Part shown: in pieces, positions 47,101-55,900 of the stretch
Position numbering within the stretch: the first letter of the stretch is position 1
How the letters are laid out: each line of letters begins with the position of its first letter
NCBI GenBank assembly: GCA_914767715.1
Contig: OU612069.1
Coordinates: forward strand, 3,102,001 to 3,166,000
Length of the DNA: 64,000 nucleotides
Origin: Membranipora membranacea
Lineage: Eukaryota > Bryozoa > Gymnolaemata > Cheilostomatida > Membraniporidae
Direction: 5' to 3'
Made by a program: the position numbers and the translations under genes
Notes under the pieces: generated by a model
Database searches by the model: none
The model's input: only the letters and a program-made list of their open reading frames with translations
Told to the model about the DNA's origin: nothing

Positions 47101-49120
47101 GCTTGTGGTTACACGCTAAGTGGATACCTAATAAACTTCTGTGGCATTCCTCTTGTACCCTGTCCAAAGTAACGCTTCTCTGATCTGACTGACTTTGGCC
47201 TGTAGCCATTACTTAAAATGCTTGCACATGTACACAGTGTTTCGTTCCAAGACACAAACTTTGCCAAATTTAACTCAGAGGATGCAAACTTTGCCAAATT
47301 GCAAAAAAAATGGTTAGGAAATATGTTGTTGTTTTCCGACTGCATGTTTGAAATTTACATTGATGTTTCTTTATGGTTTTTGAATAATTTGTTCCATTCA
47401 GTGACAGTTTTATGCTACATAGATTACATATAGAGTACCATAAGTCGACTATAACCATATGGTGTTGTGCAAATTTCTCAGAACAGACTGTAACCTTATA
47501 GGAATATGATTATGACTTATGATTGAGTACAGTAATATACATTGTTGGGCGATAAAAGTGTGCCACATGTACAACCGGTCAACCCATAGATTTAATGTCT
47601 TTTAAATTACAAATTTAAAGAGTTTTAAGACAATTTTTCTCAACTGTGTGCACCTAATATAAACATTAGGCTTCATTTCAATGTTGCAACAAACATAGAC
47701 CCGTGAGGTGAGGTTTTAAAAAAAAAATGTCCTATTCGCTGACTTGGCTTTATATTTGATTAAAGTCACCTTTAGTTCACCTGGTTAAAAATGCTTTGAA
47801 CTCTCAAAACCAGTAGTTGTTATTTTATGATAAATCTCTTATTTTATTACAATATAATGTTGCAGTAGCAGACCGATGTCCCATTCCCTCACCTCTTTAT
47901 GTAATACATATTTTTGTTCCGTCTTGTGTTTGCTCAGAGAACATAAATCCTACTTGATGTTATTTGAGAATATTTTGACAAATTTACTGATCGCACTCAC
48001 TTGTCATTCAGTGATGTAAGGATCTTTTATTACCTATGTCCTATAAATCACAATTTGAGTGGACATTTGTATGAGTTCTGTCTCTTGTGACAATTTGTTG
48101 AACCCTTGTGTTTTCGCTTGGACAATATGACACTATCCTGAGATAGTATTCAGTAGGTCAAAGGTACTGAAATGCTTGCTTTGATATTGTTAAAGATTAT
48201 AAATACTCTGATATCGTTATGATGTACAGACTACATGTAACACACAGAATTGCAGTTAGTAGATATAGGTTTGGGAGAGAGTTCATTACTAAAGGCTTTC
48301 CGAAAATACCCATAATTGTGAATATGTTGCCTTTTTGGTAGACCCTTAACTACAATGGTCGGTGGTTAAGTTTTCAGGAAATTTAAGAGGCAAAAACATT
48401 GATGTATCTATAAAAATTGAAATATTCTCAATGCTTTGCTCTCATTATTTTTGCTTCCATCATTTCTGTTGATGGAAATGCAAGGCACTCCATTCCCTCA
48501 GTGCCTTGTTATTTATTTGCTCTACCAAACAATAAAGTTTACTGGGTTTAACCTAGGCTCTGACCGTAACTTTTTATAGGTGAGGAGGTAGAGTACAATG
48601 GGTCGAAGCTTGTCACATTTGTCATATTTAAAAAAGATAGCCTAGGCTTTTGATCATGTTTTCGCTATCAGTCTTCATTTCTCCAGCCTGTTTTATTCTT
48701 CCAATGTTTACTTTCTTCACACCGTACCATGGCCTCCCCAAAAGACCAATAACTCCCCGACCCGATCTAGCCCCCTTATAAGTGCTGTGAGTGAGACATA
48801 AAACATTGTACTAGTTCAAACTTTGCTTTGCATTTCATTATCAATCAATCAAATCAATGTGGTTGATAAAATGAAATACTACTACCATCACCTCCCCTCC
48901 CTTCCTCCCACTTCCTCTCACTGAGCAAAGATTGAATGAATTGAATAAAGATAATTGAATAAAATGAGATTGAATAAATAAAAATCATCCTCAAAATGTA
49001 GAAGTCATACCACACTAATCAGTATCCATGTGACGGCAGCATGACGATGTTACACGCTGTCAATATTTTTTTTTTTCTTCGTAGATGAATGGAAATGATG
49101 AGGATGATGATCTAATGTAA
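16860..49120 (+). CDS. BAG6: BAG6 (BAT3/Scythe) large proline-rich chaperone, 25 exons, 1147 aa
   Basis: Exons: 16860-16922, 17775-17816, 18261-18336, 19906-20109, 27013-27152, 29550-29854, 30291-30393, 30977-31189, 31588-31804, 32275-32433, 32853-32924, 33690-33785, 34122-34311, 34739-34934, 35525-35605, 36161-36353, 37100-37239, 37840-37962, 38732-38882, 39509-39603, 42365-42514, 43949-44077, 45650-45799, 46406-46525, 49085-49120. Phases chain exactly (3444 nt). Ubiquitin-like domain 1-~75; Pro/Ala/Ser-rich linkers; DUF3538-like block ~277-382 (WREVDALQSRLHPHMHRYRD); central helical region ~693-1003; C-terminal DWVAIIEEDIKRQ, LSQAYLDGRPQKRRR (Get4/TRC35-binding and NLS-like). Known role: holdase that triages tail-anchored and mislocalised proteins. 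The protein stops 11 residues after the NLS-like patch, so the human BAG region (~1054-1107) is absent. Confidence 0.95.
19659..19771. repeat. Foldback family C, copy 2
   Basis: The left arm AGATCAAGCTTAATCCAG then TGCCTGCATTCCAGTTGC faces a right arm ending GGACCAAATTTGGTCT. An internal CACTGGTCA/TGACCAGTG hairpin lies at the centre. In BAG6 intron 3, 134 bp before exon 4. Confidence 0.75.
20990..20998 (+). other. Possible 9-nt BAG6 microexon
   Basis: A 9-nt segment is preceded by a pyrimidine tract plus CAG and followed by GTAATT. It would add three residues (Ala-Pro-Gly) in the phase (1-1) required between exons 4 and 5. Splice-site strength is modest, so this is only a candidate. Confidence 0.25.
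21469..22075. repeat. Local direct duplication inside BAG6 intron 4
   Basis: Segment 21469-21785 and segment 21854-22075 share long blocks (TTTGTCTGTTATGTCA; CTACTCTTACAAACTTTTCA; GATCCCCAGGTTGATTATT; CATCTTCTATCATTAG). The first copy has an extra ~80 bp after the ATGTCA block, which includes a 28-bp palindrome (21498-21525). Confidence 0.75.
21498..21525. repeat. 28-bp palindromic insertion flanked by ATGTCA repeats
   Basis: The palindrome (TCAGGGAGAATGGA and its inverse, one-base loop region) lies between two ATGTCA hexamers (21492-21497 and 21526-21531). The second copy of the local duplication reads one ATGTCA followed directly by CAG, as an unoccupied site would. Confidence 0.6.
22311..22340. 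repeat. 30-bp perfect palindrome, short palindrome family, copy 1
   Basis: TCACAGAGTAAGGAT is followed at once by its exact inverse. A hexamer GCCTCA occurs on both sides (22308-22313 and 22343-22348) and may be a target duplication. A single arm of the same sequence is at 22129-22148. Confidence 0.8.
22891..22925. repeat. Short palindrome family, copy 2
   Basis: TCACAGAGTAAGGA and its inverse, separated by about six bases, flanked by the direct octamer TGATAGAT (22879-22886 and 22928-22935). Confidence 0.75.
23060..23344 (+). promoter_or_regulatory. Candidate promoter of the intronic ORF
   Basis: Six ATTGG pentamers (inverted CCAAT boxes) start at 23070, 23090, 23141, 23171, 23184 and 23318. 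Two lie in a 30-bp tandem duplication (23128-23157 and 23158-23187, unit beginning TAACTGTGTTC). TATATAA is at 23060-23066. An in-frame TAG (23324-23326) precedes the ATG at 23345, whose context (A at -3, G at +4) is strong. Confidence 0.45.
23345..26089 (+). CDS. Unrecognised six-repeat alpha-helical protein nested in a BAG6 intron
   Basis: One open frame of 914 codons, ATG to TGA, on the BAG6 strand. I do not recognise the family. Residues ~1-100 are charged and helical (PPEEEEELERLR). Residues ~114-181 are two Pro-rich repeats (each MPPP...FTQPGV...DRGLM). Residues ~203-688 hold six degenerate ~60-residue repeats at genomic 23951-24118, 24173-24358, 24434-24598, 24794-24979, 25001-25189 and 25223-25408. 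The consensus is helix, then acidic turn (FP-DDPDN-EV-DA), then helix (RLQSARRYL). The C-terminal ~170 residues are basic (RRITRSQT, KAPVLVLRKG), suggesting nucleic-acid or nuclear binding (inference). Codon 877 overlaps a GTGAGT donor at 25974. A 66-nt in-frame intron (25974-26039) or splicing to BAG6 exon 27013 (phase 1) are both possible. Expression is unknown. The long frame and periodic conservation argue for a real protein. Confidence 0.65.
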   Translation: MGKRKATGDNNKKETAENLQQYLARRVNGLREEYELEGRSWPPEEEEELERLRGQWLTEAPNVTADVEEADRIIQRIIEESIEATERRVRDLEQSILQAGVRRGRRIMQARPIMPPPFVPPHFTQPGVVLTRAQFDRGLMIPNRPNMPPPRIIFPPQFTQPGVGSARASLDRGLMVLGRSIMGSRPPGVAPQAKSARETLPGNAHRRARLELAREELSAAGKEYRKAGVRHHGNLKHKDVQDARQKLNAAQSELALAEGKLAPDRITNHTTPTLLPGELQRRYEIARHVVAAEEKELQQLEKTHQDDPDNQEVLDAKARLERDRRYLAHVSTQLGAAGEKEDISKESPKTKTKNSKSDDGLPATRWSAHFEVVERFRTLRALELDIFPEDPENELIIDARERLQRARQNLHRITAEQDSSTTTRSSRRSAAEGLKSRGQTALSRQLDAEIKALETGQPQAQKSGDKMATLGKEGARKSAQLTEDEVRSRFYSARALVTAEENTLRDLEREFPDDPDNSDVIDATARVQSARRYLTHMTSQMEAAGLAGRATADWPNRLIEVQSEVQAAEEALQRLKFHLGEDHDGPEVDAAIERVSTARQNRERVSVGLLTAAMRGSRRTGSGPADDWSGRYARLQNQLDSAYQTLRKLHIRFPKGDPENPEIRECTERANRARDEMSRLLAELHRASVGARPMVIEPILRPEWAGGQHGQNNDKPRRITRSQTAASPASQTRHVPAITKSEVKQKKAVHKALRLTLRAPKATLQPKKTDHRIIQSVKNVVARTAAADISNADLQSALSRHATRSSVVTGKLARRDAALRRFERMLPELSSAAQKKIAGKKAPVLVLRKGSHKAKNGRAGKAKESQKSASPDRKSSGELKRLFEHANYLVMLLYSTLTGINYSLSLVLFCWSLV
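26342..26347 (+). terminator. AATAAA downstream of the intronic ORF
   Basis: A poly(A) hexamer lies 253 nt after the TGA of the nested ORF and within BAG6 intron 4. It would let the nested gene end its own transcript. A chance match in AT-rich DNA is possible. Confidence 0.4.
26440..26929. repeat. Foldback family B, copy 1
   Basis: Arms of about 110 bp (26451-26570 and 26780-26900) are inverse: ATAGACAGTTTTCTGAGCTC at the left end and its complement at the right, with inner arms containing GAGGGTTATCTTGAAAACCG. A near copy is at 44124-44659, and both share the outer tail TCTGAACTCT on the right. Non-autonomous (no ORF). Confidence 0.8.
28019..28309. repeat. Terminal-inverted-repeat element A, copy 1, with tRNA-like core
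   Basis: A 14-bp perfect terminal inverted repeat (ACTATGGTCCCATG) bounds 291 bp in BAG6 intron 5. On the minus strand the interior has TGGCTGAATGGTTAGC (28179-28164), like a pol III A box, and GACTTCAAAGCCC (28134-28122), like a B box. A diverged copy lies at 33353-33649. Confidence 0.7.
29091..29128. repeat. Short palindrome family, copy 3
   Basis: ATCACAGAGTAAAGGATA and its near inverse around a short loop, in BAG6 intron 5. It has the same arms as the palindromes at 22311 and 22891. No convincing flanking duplication. Confidence 0.7.
31903..31940. repeat. 38-bp palindrome in BAG6 intron
   Basis: TTTAACCAAGGAGTAAC (31903-31919) and its exact inverse (31924-31940) with a 4-base loop. It forms a strong small hairpin about 100 nt after exon 9. 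Confidence 0.8.
33353..33649. repeat. Terminal-inverted-repeat element A, copy 2
   Basis: It begins CAATCACTATGGTCCCAT and ends in an imperfect inverse of this. At the same internal place the minus strand reads TAGATGAATTGTTAGC and GATTTCAATGCTG, degraded versions of the A-box-like and B-box-like motifs of copy 1. It lies in the BAG6 intron before exon 33690, ending 40 bp from the splice acceptor. Confidence 0.65.
35601..35698 (+). repeat. BAG6: 49-bp tandem duplication that copies a BAG6 splice donor
   Basis: Positions 35601-35649 are repeated at 35650-35698 with one difference (CTAATG versus CTGATG). Each copy contains GGACT|GTGAGTATAT. The first is the exon 15 donor (exon ends 35605). The second could extend the exon by 49 nt and shift the frame. 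Confidence 0.85.
36391..36708. repeat. Foldback family C, copy 3 (expanded)
   Basis: The left arm AGATCTAGTTTGCCTTCATT pairs with the inverse near 36680-36708 (GGCAAACTTGATCT). GGTTTGCTCCCCTTCCAC occurs twice (36413 and 36632), so one element may have inserted beside another. It lies in the BAG6 intron after exon 36161-36353. Confidence 0.55.
38025..38075 (+). repeat. tRNA-derived SINE-like fragment
   Basis: TAGCTAACGGTTTGG is followed 20 bp later by GGGGTTTCAATTCCC (B-box-like, 38060-38073). BAG6 intron 18. Confidence 0.35.
38900..39027. repeat. Foldback family C, copy 4, with G16 in the loop
   Basis: It begins AGATAAAGTTTAACTCAA and ends GGACCAAACTTGTTCT. A run of 16 G (38975-38990) sits in the central loop, absent from the other copies. 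It starts 18 bp after BAG6 exon 19. Confidence 0.65.
39061..39245. repeat. Foldback family D, copy 1
   Basis: It begins TATCTCTGCTCAATAGAGAG and ends ACTCTAACGATCAGAGATAC, inverse arms of about 25 bp, with a shared interior (ATTCACTTAG, TCAGGAG, GTTTGGTGTGA). Confidence 0.55.
41976..42020. repeat. 31-bp palindrome flanked by GTTGAAC
   Basis: CAGAGACTATAG and its near inverse (41983-42013) lie between two direct heptamers GTTGAAC (41976-41982 and 42014-42020). The heptamers are direct, not inverted, which separates them from the palindrome. Confidence 0.7.
42187..42229. repeat. 27-bp palindrome flanked by GTGATAGC
   Basis: CATAGACTTAAT, a 3-base loop and the exact inverse (42195-42221) lie between two direct octamers GTGATAGC (42187-42194 and 42222-42229). 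Confidence 0.75.
42775..42985. repeat. Foldback family D, copy 2
   Basis: CACTGACATCGAGATTACAC and CTCTGATCGATAGAGTC at left; TCTCGATCAGAGATATACATG at right. It has the same arms as the element at 56756-56983. BAG6 intron. Confidence 0.5.
43127..43296. repeat. 170-bp inverted repeat in BAG6 intron 21
   Basis: Arms 43127-43197 and 43226-43296 (about 71 bp each, a few mismatches), loop about 28 bp. Arm landmarks are ATGATACCAACG at the outside and GAACACTGATTCTGA at the inside. Confidence 0.8.
44124..44659. repeat. Foldback family B, copy 2
   Basis: It begins CCAATAGACAGTTTTCTGAG and its inverse ends at 44633, followed by the tail shared with copy 1 (ACGCATTACAAACAACTCTG). It has a larger loop than copy 1. 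BAG6 intron after exon 22. Confidence 0.8.
44929..44965. repeat. (CATA)n microsatellite
   Basis: About nine CATA/TACA units in a BAG6 intron. Confidence 0.85.
45477..45540 (-). repeat. tRNA-derived SINE-like fragment
   Basis: Minus strand: TAGCCCGCTTGCC resembles an A box, and GGCTTCAAGTCC (45488-45477) resembles a B box. It cannot fold into a clean cloverleaf by eye. It lies in the BAG6 intron before exon 23. Confidence 0.35.
46526..49084 (+). other. Last BAG6 intron (2.56 kb)
   Basis: Contains a C10 run (47080-47089) and AT-rich sequence. I looked for an exon encoding the human BAG-region helices and did not see one. The final exon (49085-49120) encodes only MNGNDEDDDLM. Confidence 0.55.
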
Positions 49121-49334
49121 CCCCTCCCGCCCGCACGCGGCTGAGTCAAACTCTCCGATTGTAGCTCGAGCTCAACAGTGAGACTCAGCTCAGATTCTGC
49201 ACCGTAATTACGCCGCGATATAAACACACAAGCTGTCATAGATTAAAAAATTCCTTGACGTTTTGCCAGGTTGGAGGTGTGCTTGGAATGTAATGCTAGA
49301 ACAGTGGTTGATTTTAATGACCGGTGACACTGCG

Positions 49335-49340
49335 AATAAA
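49335..49340 (+). terminator. BAG6: Poly(A) signal of BAG6
   Basis: AATAAA 215 nt after the BAG6 stop codon (49118-49120), the first such hexamer downstream. Confidence 0.65.
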
Positions 49341-51380
49341 GTCTCAAGATTGACATGATATCTTAGTTAACTAAAAGTTAAGTAATCAATTATTATGTTG
49401 ATGTATATTGGTGGATGGAAGTTGTCCCCCCTGATTTGAAATTCGTTGATTTTTCAAATTCTGTCCGATATTTTTTCCGAATCATCAGTATTGCTTTTCA
49501 CTAATACCATTGTCCAATTATTAAAAATTCATCAACATTTTTTATGCTTGTCAAAAATCAGTTCGATAGCGATATTCTTTCTGAGAATGTGTATAATTTA
49601 TGTCACTTGCTATTGCTACATTGAATCTTGCACTTGAAAATAGACAAGCAGCATGATCGTTAATCCTATTATATAAATATATGTTGTTGTTTTTTTCCGA
49701 TTGTAATATATTTAAGACTTTTTTTGTGATAATCATTGGTGGAAACTACAGAATAAAAACAAGTCGCTTGCACTCTTTATAAATTTTGTTAACCTCTTAT
49801 GAGGCTAGTAATATATGTTTGGGCTTTTTTAATTTGGTCAATAAGGCCGTGTTCCATTTTTATTGAACATATTGAACATTAAACTAACGCAGAAAGATGT
49901 TTTTTTGCAATGAAAGAAATTTTTGGTTCCCGCTACTATTTTTGGTTCCTGCAACTAGTAAGTTCAAGAGTCTCAGCCAATTATGTCTCTGAATAGCTCT
50001 GTCTAAATGTTTCCAATAAAACTAGGTCTGCTGGATAAGACATTGGACATTATGGTATCTGCTCACTGCTCCCATGGACGGCCACTTGTTCAGATGATTG
50101 GTGGCTTACTCCTCTGGACTGGACACAAATCAAGTTGAGTTCTTACAAAGCACATCCAACTCTTGAATAATAGTGATTCAGATTTCACCTCAATTTTTTA
50201 ACTGCTCGAAGGTGGTAAGTTTTGCCTCTCAACATTTTTCGGTGTACAATAGTCCTGACTCTAAACATTTCATAGACCTTAGAGGGTGGAAAACTCTCAA
50301 ATTAAGAAACGATCAATCAGTTTCGTAAAATTGTGGCGTTTTGAATACCTTGTTGATTCCAGGCATTTTGTGATTATAGAATATACGGACTTTTAATAAT
50401 CTCACATCGTTCTAGCCAGTAGTCCGTTGTCGCTCCGCCCTGTTTTATTTTTTATTCCTCGACCCTCTCTATGTTATGATGTCCATCATACCATTGTGGA
50501 CATCATACCAAGAACTTCCTCGGAGAGAGAATTTAAAAAAAAGGCAAGTCACAATTGTTGTTCCCTATGACCGGTATGAGCTTATGTAAACAAAGTTGGT
50601 TCATGTCAGATGTTACTTACATAAGCATAACGTACAGCGTAAATGAAATCAAAAACATCATCAGCAATTATTTGACATATATTTTCGTCACCGATAAGTA
50701 CTGACGGATCGAAAATGTAGTGGCTGCTGATCTCCATTTCCTGCTTTATCTCAAGGGGCCTTTGAGATAAGGCTACCTTTACCTTCTCTGATCTGTGATC
50801 TGTTTTACTATCTATACTTACACGAGCATTATGATATCAACCATCATTGCTCCTTGTACAGACCAATAGTCAATTAAACCCCAATAATTAAATCCGATGA
50901 ATCCATACCATATAAGAGGTAACCCATGTCATTACCTGGGCTGAACATGTGGACTATCTTAATTTCGTTTGACAATGTTCAAATTATAGGCGTGAATTTT
51001 AAATTGGATGCGTACTGAGTGAATCATCTAAGAGGAGGGGTATGAAGAGGGGTGAGAGTGTAGTTTATCTAGTTTAGTTGTGCCGGATCGATAGCTAATG
51101 TAAAGAGGTTGAGTTGAATTGTAAGCTAGCAGTAAATTTGACTATTTCTTTTCAATTCTGGGCTAAATGACAAACTTTTCCTCACGTGGATACTTTTCTC
51201 CTCTATGGTATGTAAGTACTGCACACTAGTTTGATAGTAAACAGCGGTGATGATAGTTTGATAGTAAACAGCAGTGATGATAGTCTGATTTTAGCTTTGT
51301 AAGTTTCTATAGTGGCATTCCTTTTTTAAAAAATTCAACTCCTTTTTTTTCATCCAACATCACATCAAGAAACAGTATGA

Positions 51381-51465
51381 TTACATCAGGCAAAAAAATA
51401 GCCAATGTGTTGGCTCTCAATCAATCAGAGGCAACACATTGGCTAGTTTTCTGCCTGATGTGACA
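51381..51465. repeat. 85-bp inverted repeat
   Basis: Arms ACATCAGGCAAAAAAATAGC / GCCAATGTGTTG and the inverse (CAACACATTGGCTAG, CTGCCTGATGTGA) around a ~20-bp loop. Intergenic. Confidence 0.75.
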
Positions 51466-51950
51466 TAAACTGCTCAGGATTAAAAAAAATAAGGCAAGGC
51501 AAGTGAGATGCTTGCACAGCCAACAACTCAAAGGTACGATGCGCTGAGTATTTGGAATCTTTAGTAGGACCAACAGGGTGAGTTCCGTTTAATCCAGGCC
51601 ACTTAATCACACTTGATGAATAGAGTGTTAGATAACTTAGGGACAGGTACATTCCTTAGCCTTAGATAGTTAAAGCCTATACCTGTAGCATTGATATTTC
51701 AATGTTTGATACATATGTAAGGATCCTAGGCTAAATACCTTGCCACTTGAAATGATAGCAGTGATAATAAATCTTTTGAAAAGAAATTAATCCAATGAAT
51801 TTGCTTTTCAAACTGATTTATGTATTTTAATTTTATATAAATGAGAGTTATGAATGAATGGATCACATTTTGGAGATGTCTGTCAAGCAGTGATATCGTT
51901 CAGTGTAAGTTTTTTGGACAATTATCTAATCAATATATTCACAAAATCAT

Positions 51951-52054
51951 AGACCATGTTTGGTTCATTTGCCTGCATTTGGAGTAGCTCCCGATCACCT
52001 GGTCACGGCGGAAGGGAGCAACTGGAATGCAGGCAATCGGATTAAACTTGATCT
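51951..52054. repeat. Foldback family C, copy 5
   Basis: A compact 104-bp copy: left TGGTTCATTTGCCTGCATTT, centre ACCTGGTCACGGCGG, right GGGAGCAACTGGAATGCAGG then TTAAACTTGATCT. It lies in the intergenic region between BAG6 and the SLC10 gene. Confidence 0.75.
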
Positions 52055-52642
52055 AACAAATTCATCACCTCCAACTTTCCATTAACGCCAAAAGCTGTAC
52101 AGTGATTAAAATTTATTATTCATGTTATATCGAACTTGTTATTGCTGATAAAAGCATTTTATGTCTGTTGTAACTTTCTTGTTTTCCTGAGATACGCAGG
52201 CACAGTAGCTATGAAAACATGGATATTGATTTTGTCTCTGTGCTTGTGTGACCTTCCACCAAAGATCAGGAGGTTCTAAACATAAGCTCCTAAAATAAAT
52301 GTGTCCACTTTTAGTTCATAGCATTCAATCACCATTAATCTATATATAGCTTAAAATATTGACAAATTAGATATGATCGCCGCCGGGCAAGGGGCAAAAG
52401 TCTGGGGGGCTCAGACTAATTATGATCAGATTAAATAAATGAAGCCTGCCAAAGCCAAACTATTTAATATCATTTTATCATCATTGGTGGGTATAATTCC
52501 AATCAGAAAAGGCATGCCACTACCAAGATATGTCTGTCACCGCCAACCGAGATACTAACATATGGAGTGACAGGCATCTCACCGACATTTGAAGGACTCT
52601 TGATGTTTTTAAAAGCGTTTATGTATATCCTCTGTGCTCTCT

Positions 52643-52821
52643 TGTTTATAGATAACACTGTAACCGGGTTCAGACCAGATCGACACACACAGTCCTGCTG
52701 ATAAGAGAGTTCAGTGACACAGGGATATCAGTGCTCTTTGTTTTTCCTCCTGTTTATAGACGAGACTGTTACGGGGTTACAAGGACATCATGCACTTTGC
52801 TGATAACAGAGATCATTGACA
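52643..52821. repeat. Diverged 108-bp-period duplication upstream of the SLC10 gene
   Basis: A block starting TGTTTATAGA at 52643 recurs at 52751. Shared blocks: ACTGT then the GGGTT/GGGGTT step, and TGCTGATAA then AGAG-TTCA/GATCA-TTGACA. It ends about 90 bp before the putative TATA box, so it may duplicate control sites. Confidence 0.5.
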
Positions 52822-52910
52822 TCGACGCTGCTGATTTTTGACATTGTCTCACATCACCAACATTTAAGGTCACACTTGAGCCTGATAACATATACTTTGC
52901 GATCGGAACA

Positions 52911-52916
52911 TATATA
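52911..52916 (+). promoter_or_regulatory. Putative TATA box of the SLC10 gene
   Basis: TATATA sits 65 nt before the ATG at 52981, a spacing that allows a start site near 52940 and a ~40-nt 5' UTR. Confidence 0.45.
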
Positions 52917-52980
52917 CAGCTGAGGATTATTCTGAGAGAGACTCTCAACTAAGACAGTCATCACACAGAAAGTTGCAGAA

Positions 52981-55900
52981 ATGCATGGAGAAATAATTTT
53001 AAATCTTGTAATAACTTTAACGGTTGCTGTCACGGTATCTGCAGCTGGAAGACCAAAGAATGTAGATCTTCGAGTTCCTACAATAACGCTACCTCCGTCA
53101 CAGAATGCATCAGGTGCGTGTTAAATGTATCCCACAATGCAATGTCTGTAATCTCAAGACATTTTCAACCAAGGTGATTGGGGTTGTATAGACATGCAAG
53201 GACCTTTGTGCACATTATTGGTGCCATTTGCCAGCGGCATCATTTTCATCTTCAGATATCACTAAATGATAATCTTGGATTGCCGTCACTGATTGACTCC
53301 AACCAATAGAGGGAAACAACCATCTGCCCTTCTCAGGGTTAGATTTATACTGGCTTTAAATTCAGTGCGTACACAGCGCAGCCTCTTACTTACCGTATAG
53401 AGGAATAAATATTAGCTATAATTTAGTTTAGCTAGTTTGGAGATGACATAATGTTAGCTAGCATTAAATTTTGGTTAGCTGAGGTGATAGTCTCTAAAGC
53501 GTAATGAGGGGGCACTGTATATGATGGCTAGTATAAAATTTAGCTATCTCGAGCAATGTGTGAAGAGGCAGACCTTTCCTCCTGCTTATACTCACTCTTC
53601 TAGGGTGTGTCGCTTGTTGTCATGACAGAGTAACCAAAGTCCATCACAGAGAATCTAACACGGCATCAGTGAATGGTTGTGACAAGGAGTTGGTTGTGAG
53701 GATTGAGGGGGTTGATGAGTTTTTTGGTGTCACTTTCAAAAATCTATCTTATAGTTGATTGGCAAAAAAAATAAGCTTAAAAACAGTTCCTCTATTTTAA
53801 GGTAAAAAATTGCTTGCTAACTGCCGCTGGTAACTGCTGCTTTTACCAAGCAATAAAATCAAATGAATATAGATGAATGAGACATTTATTGATCAATTAA
53901 ACTAAGAACAATGAGAAAGCTTTGCTAGGGTGGTAGAGCAACGAACTCAAGACTGCATGGTTGTTGGTTTGATCCTCAGTGGTGCCCGTTGACTCTTGCT
54001 GGCGATTTGCCCTTGCTGACCTCAGAAACTAACAATGTTCTTTCTCCAACCAGTTGTTAGAGCCACTGATTAAATATTGGCGTTTGCAGCTTGCCAAAGC
54101 CTAAGAGCTGAGAAATCCAAGGAGACTGCTCTAATATGAAAAAAAAGCATTCTGAAACAGGTATCTGATTAACTAGCAGAACTGGAAGCTTGAGCAATTT
54201 GGTATTTATTTAGGAATAAGCTTGTGCATGGTGACAACAAATATCACAAGTAACACACCAAGGACAAATGTCAATGTCATTACCAGCTGGTTACGACAGG
54301 CATCACAAGTGTCACAAAGCAATGCCCTTCAAATTTGATAACCAGTTACATAATGCATTCCAGCCAAACAACTTCAAATTCATTTTATTATTCCACAGCA
54401 CATCCTCAACTCAAACTGATCTTCTCTCTGCTTACCAAAAGCTGCAAAAAAAGTCTTAACTCTTGTGGTGTCTGCTCAGAAAATGATATTATTTGCTTCG
54501 CTGTTAACAATCAACTTATCAGGGGAGAAAAACCTACCAGCTGTGATATGATGTTTATTGATAACGAGCTCAAAATATTAAAACGTTTGTTGCTAGTTTT
54601 TGGTTTTTTAGTTTTCAGATGCTTGTTGAGGGTCTGGAGCTTGTGAAGCGTGTTGTCACCATAGGAGTGATCACAAACTCTCCAAAAAGAGGCACCAGAT
54701 TTACGCTATGATTTCCCTAATGTGTTTTATTTAGTCACTGTTCTGTTTGGGCCCTATATCATGGGTCCTTAGATCGACTCGATAACAATGGCTCCTCTAG
54801 TAAATAACTCTTCGCTATGTTTTCAATTTGTAGCATCTGGCCTATTCAAAATGGAGGTACCCGAAAGTGACACAATGTTCTCCGCTCTGTTTAACGGACC
54901 ACCCGCGGAGTTCACCGCCAAGCTGTATGTTGATCCAACAGTGACAAATTTTACCGTCAGTGTACGAAGTACAGAAACTGATATATTGATCACACATGTA
55001 AGTACGGGAGACTACGGTTCAAGCAGATTGGTTGACAGTATGTGAAATCAGATCAGTCTTGAGTTTTCAAACATCTAATTCATCTCGAGTGTTAGGAACC
55101 CTCTATTCTCACCCACCACGGCCCTCAGAAGAAACAGCTTTGGAATTCACAGAGATTCCTCTACTCAATTCCCTCCAGACAGTTCTGATTTTCATCGGTC
55201 TAAATACCCCTAGCAATTTGTGTATGATCTGTAGGGAAGAAGATTGACTCTATCGGTGGACATACTTGCATAGTGATGGCTGTGCAGGCTGTTTTGGGTG
55301 GTTTAGAGAGGGACACCCCACTCCCACCCACACCAGACAGCCTGCGCTGGCTACCCCCGACCCCTTTAAAAAATGTGGCCAGGCTTTGTGGGATCATGTC
55401 CTCAAATAATCATCACCATACAACTTATTTTCATTTAATTTCTTTTACAGGGTAATGTGCTGATCATACCTTGTATGGTCTCAAATGAGACCTCAGCAGA
55501 CCTTCAGACTTTAGTTATGGTGACTGACAAAAGTTCTCAGAGCTTAGATAGTAATCCAGGTTACACAGTTGAATATTCACAGAACGTAACTTCACATCAC
55601 ATAAATATGACCTGTTATGATTTATCAGTCAATGGTATGTATCAATCAATCAATCAATCGATCAATCGGTCAATCAAACAATCGATCAATCAATCAAATG
55701 ACTCAATGCTTCAATTAAGTTTAAAGACTTCCCAAAGACAATGCGCGTTTAAGCCAGGTAGTTACTTCTGTTAAAGTTATCTCAGATTCGCATGGTAAAA
55801 ATTCAAAGCTCTCCTTGGTATGGATTATTGATGGTGGAACAAGCGCCTCCCATAAGGGAAGATAACTCTCATTCTCTGTATTATGGTGTCACAGTCTCCA

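Larger units (their letters stand above)
49341..52642. other. Intergenic region between BAG6 and the SLC10 gene
   Basis: No supported gene. It holds a small palindrome (50746-50770), a 27-bp tandem repeat (two copies from 51229 to 51282), an ~85-bp inverted repeat (51381-51465; GCCAATGTGTTG against CAACACATTGGC) and foldback family C copy 5. Confidence 0.6.

Noticed and set aside
55640-55700. CRISPR-like tandem array
   Set aside because: It is a plain ATCA simple repeat with no spacers; no CRISPR context in this eukaryotic DNA.
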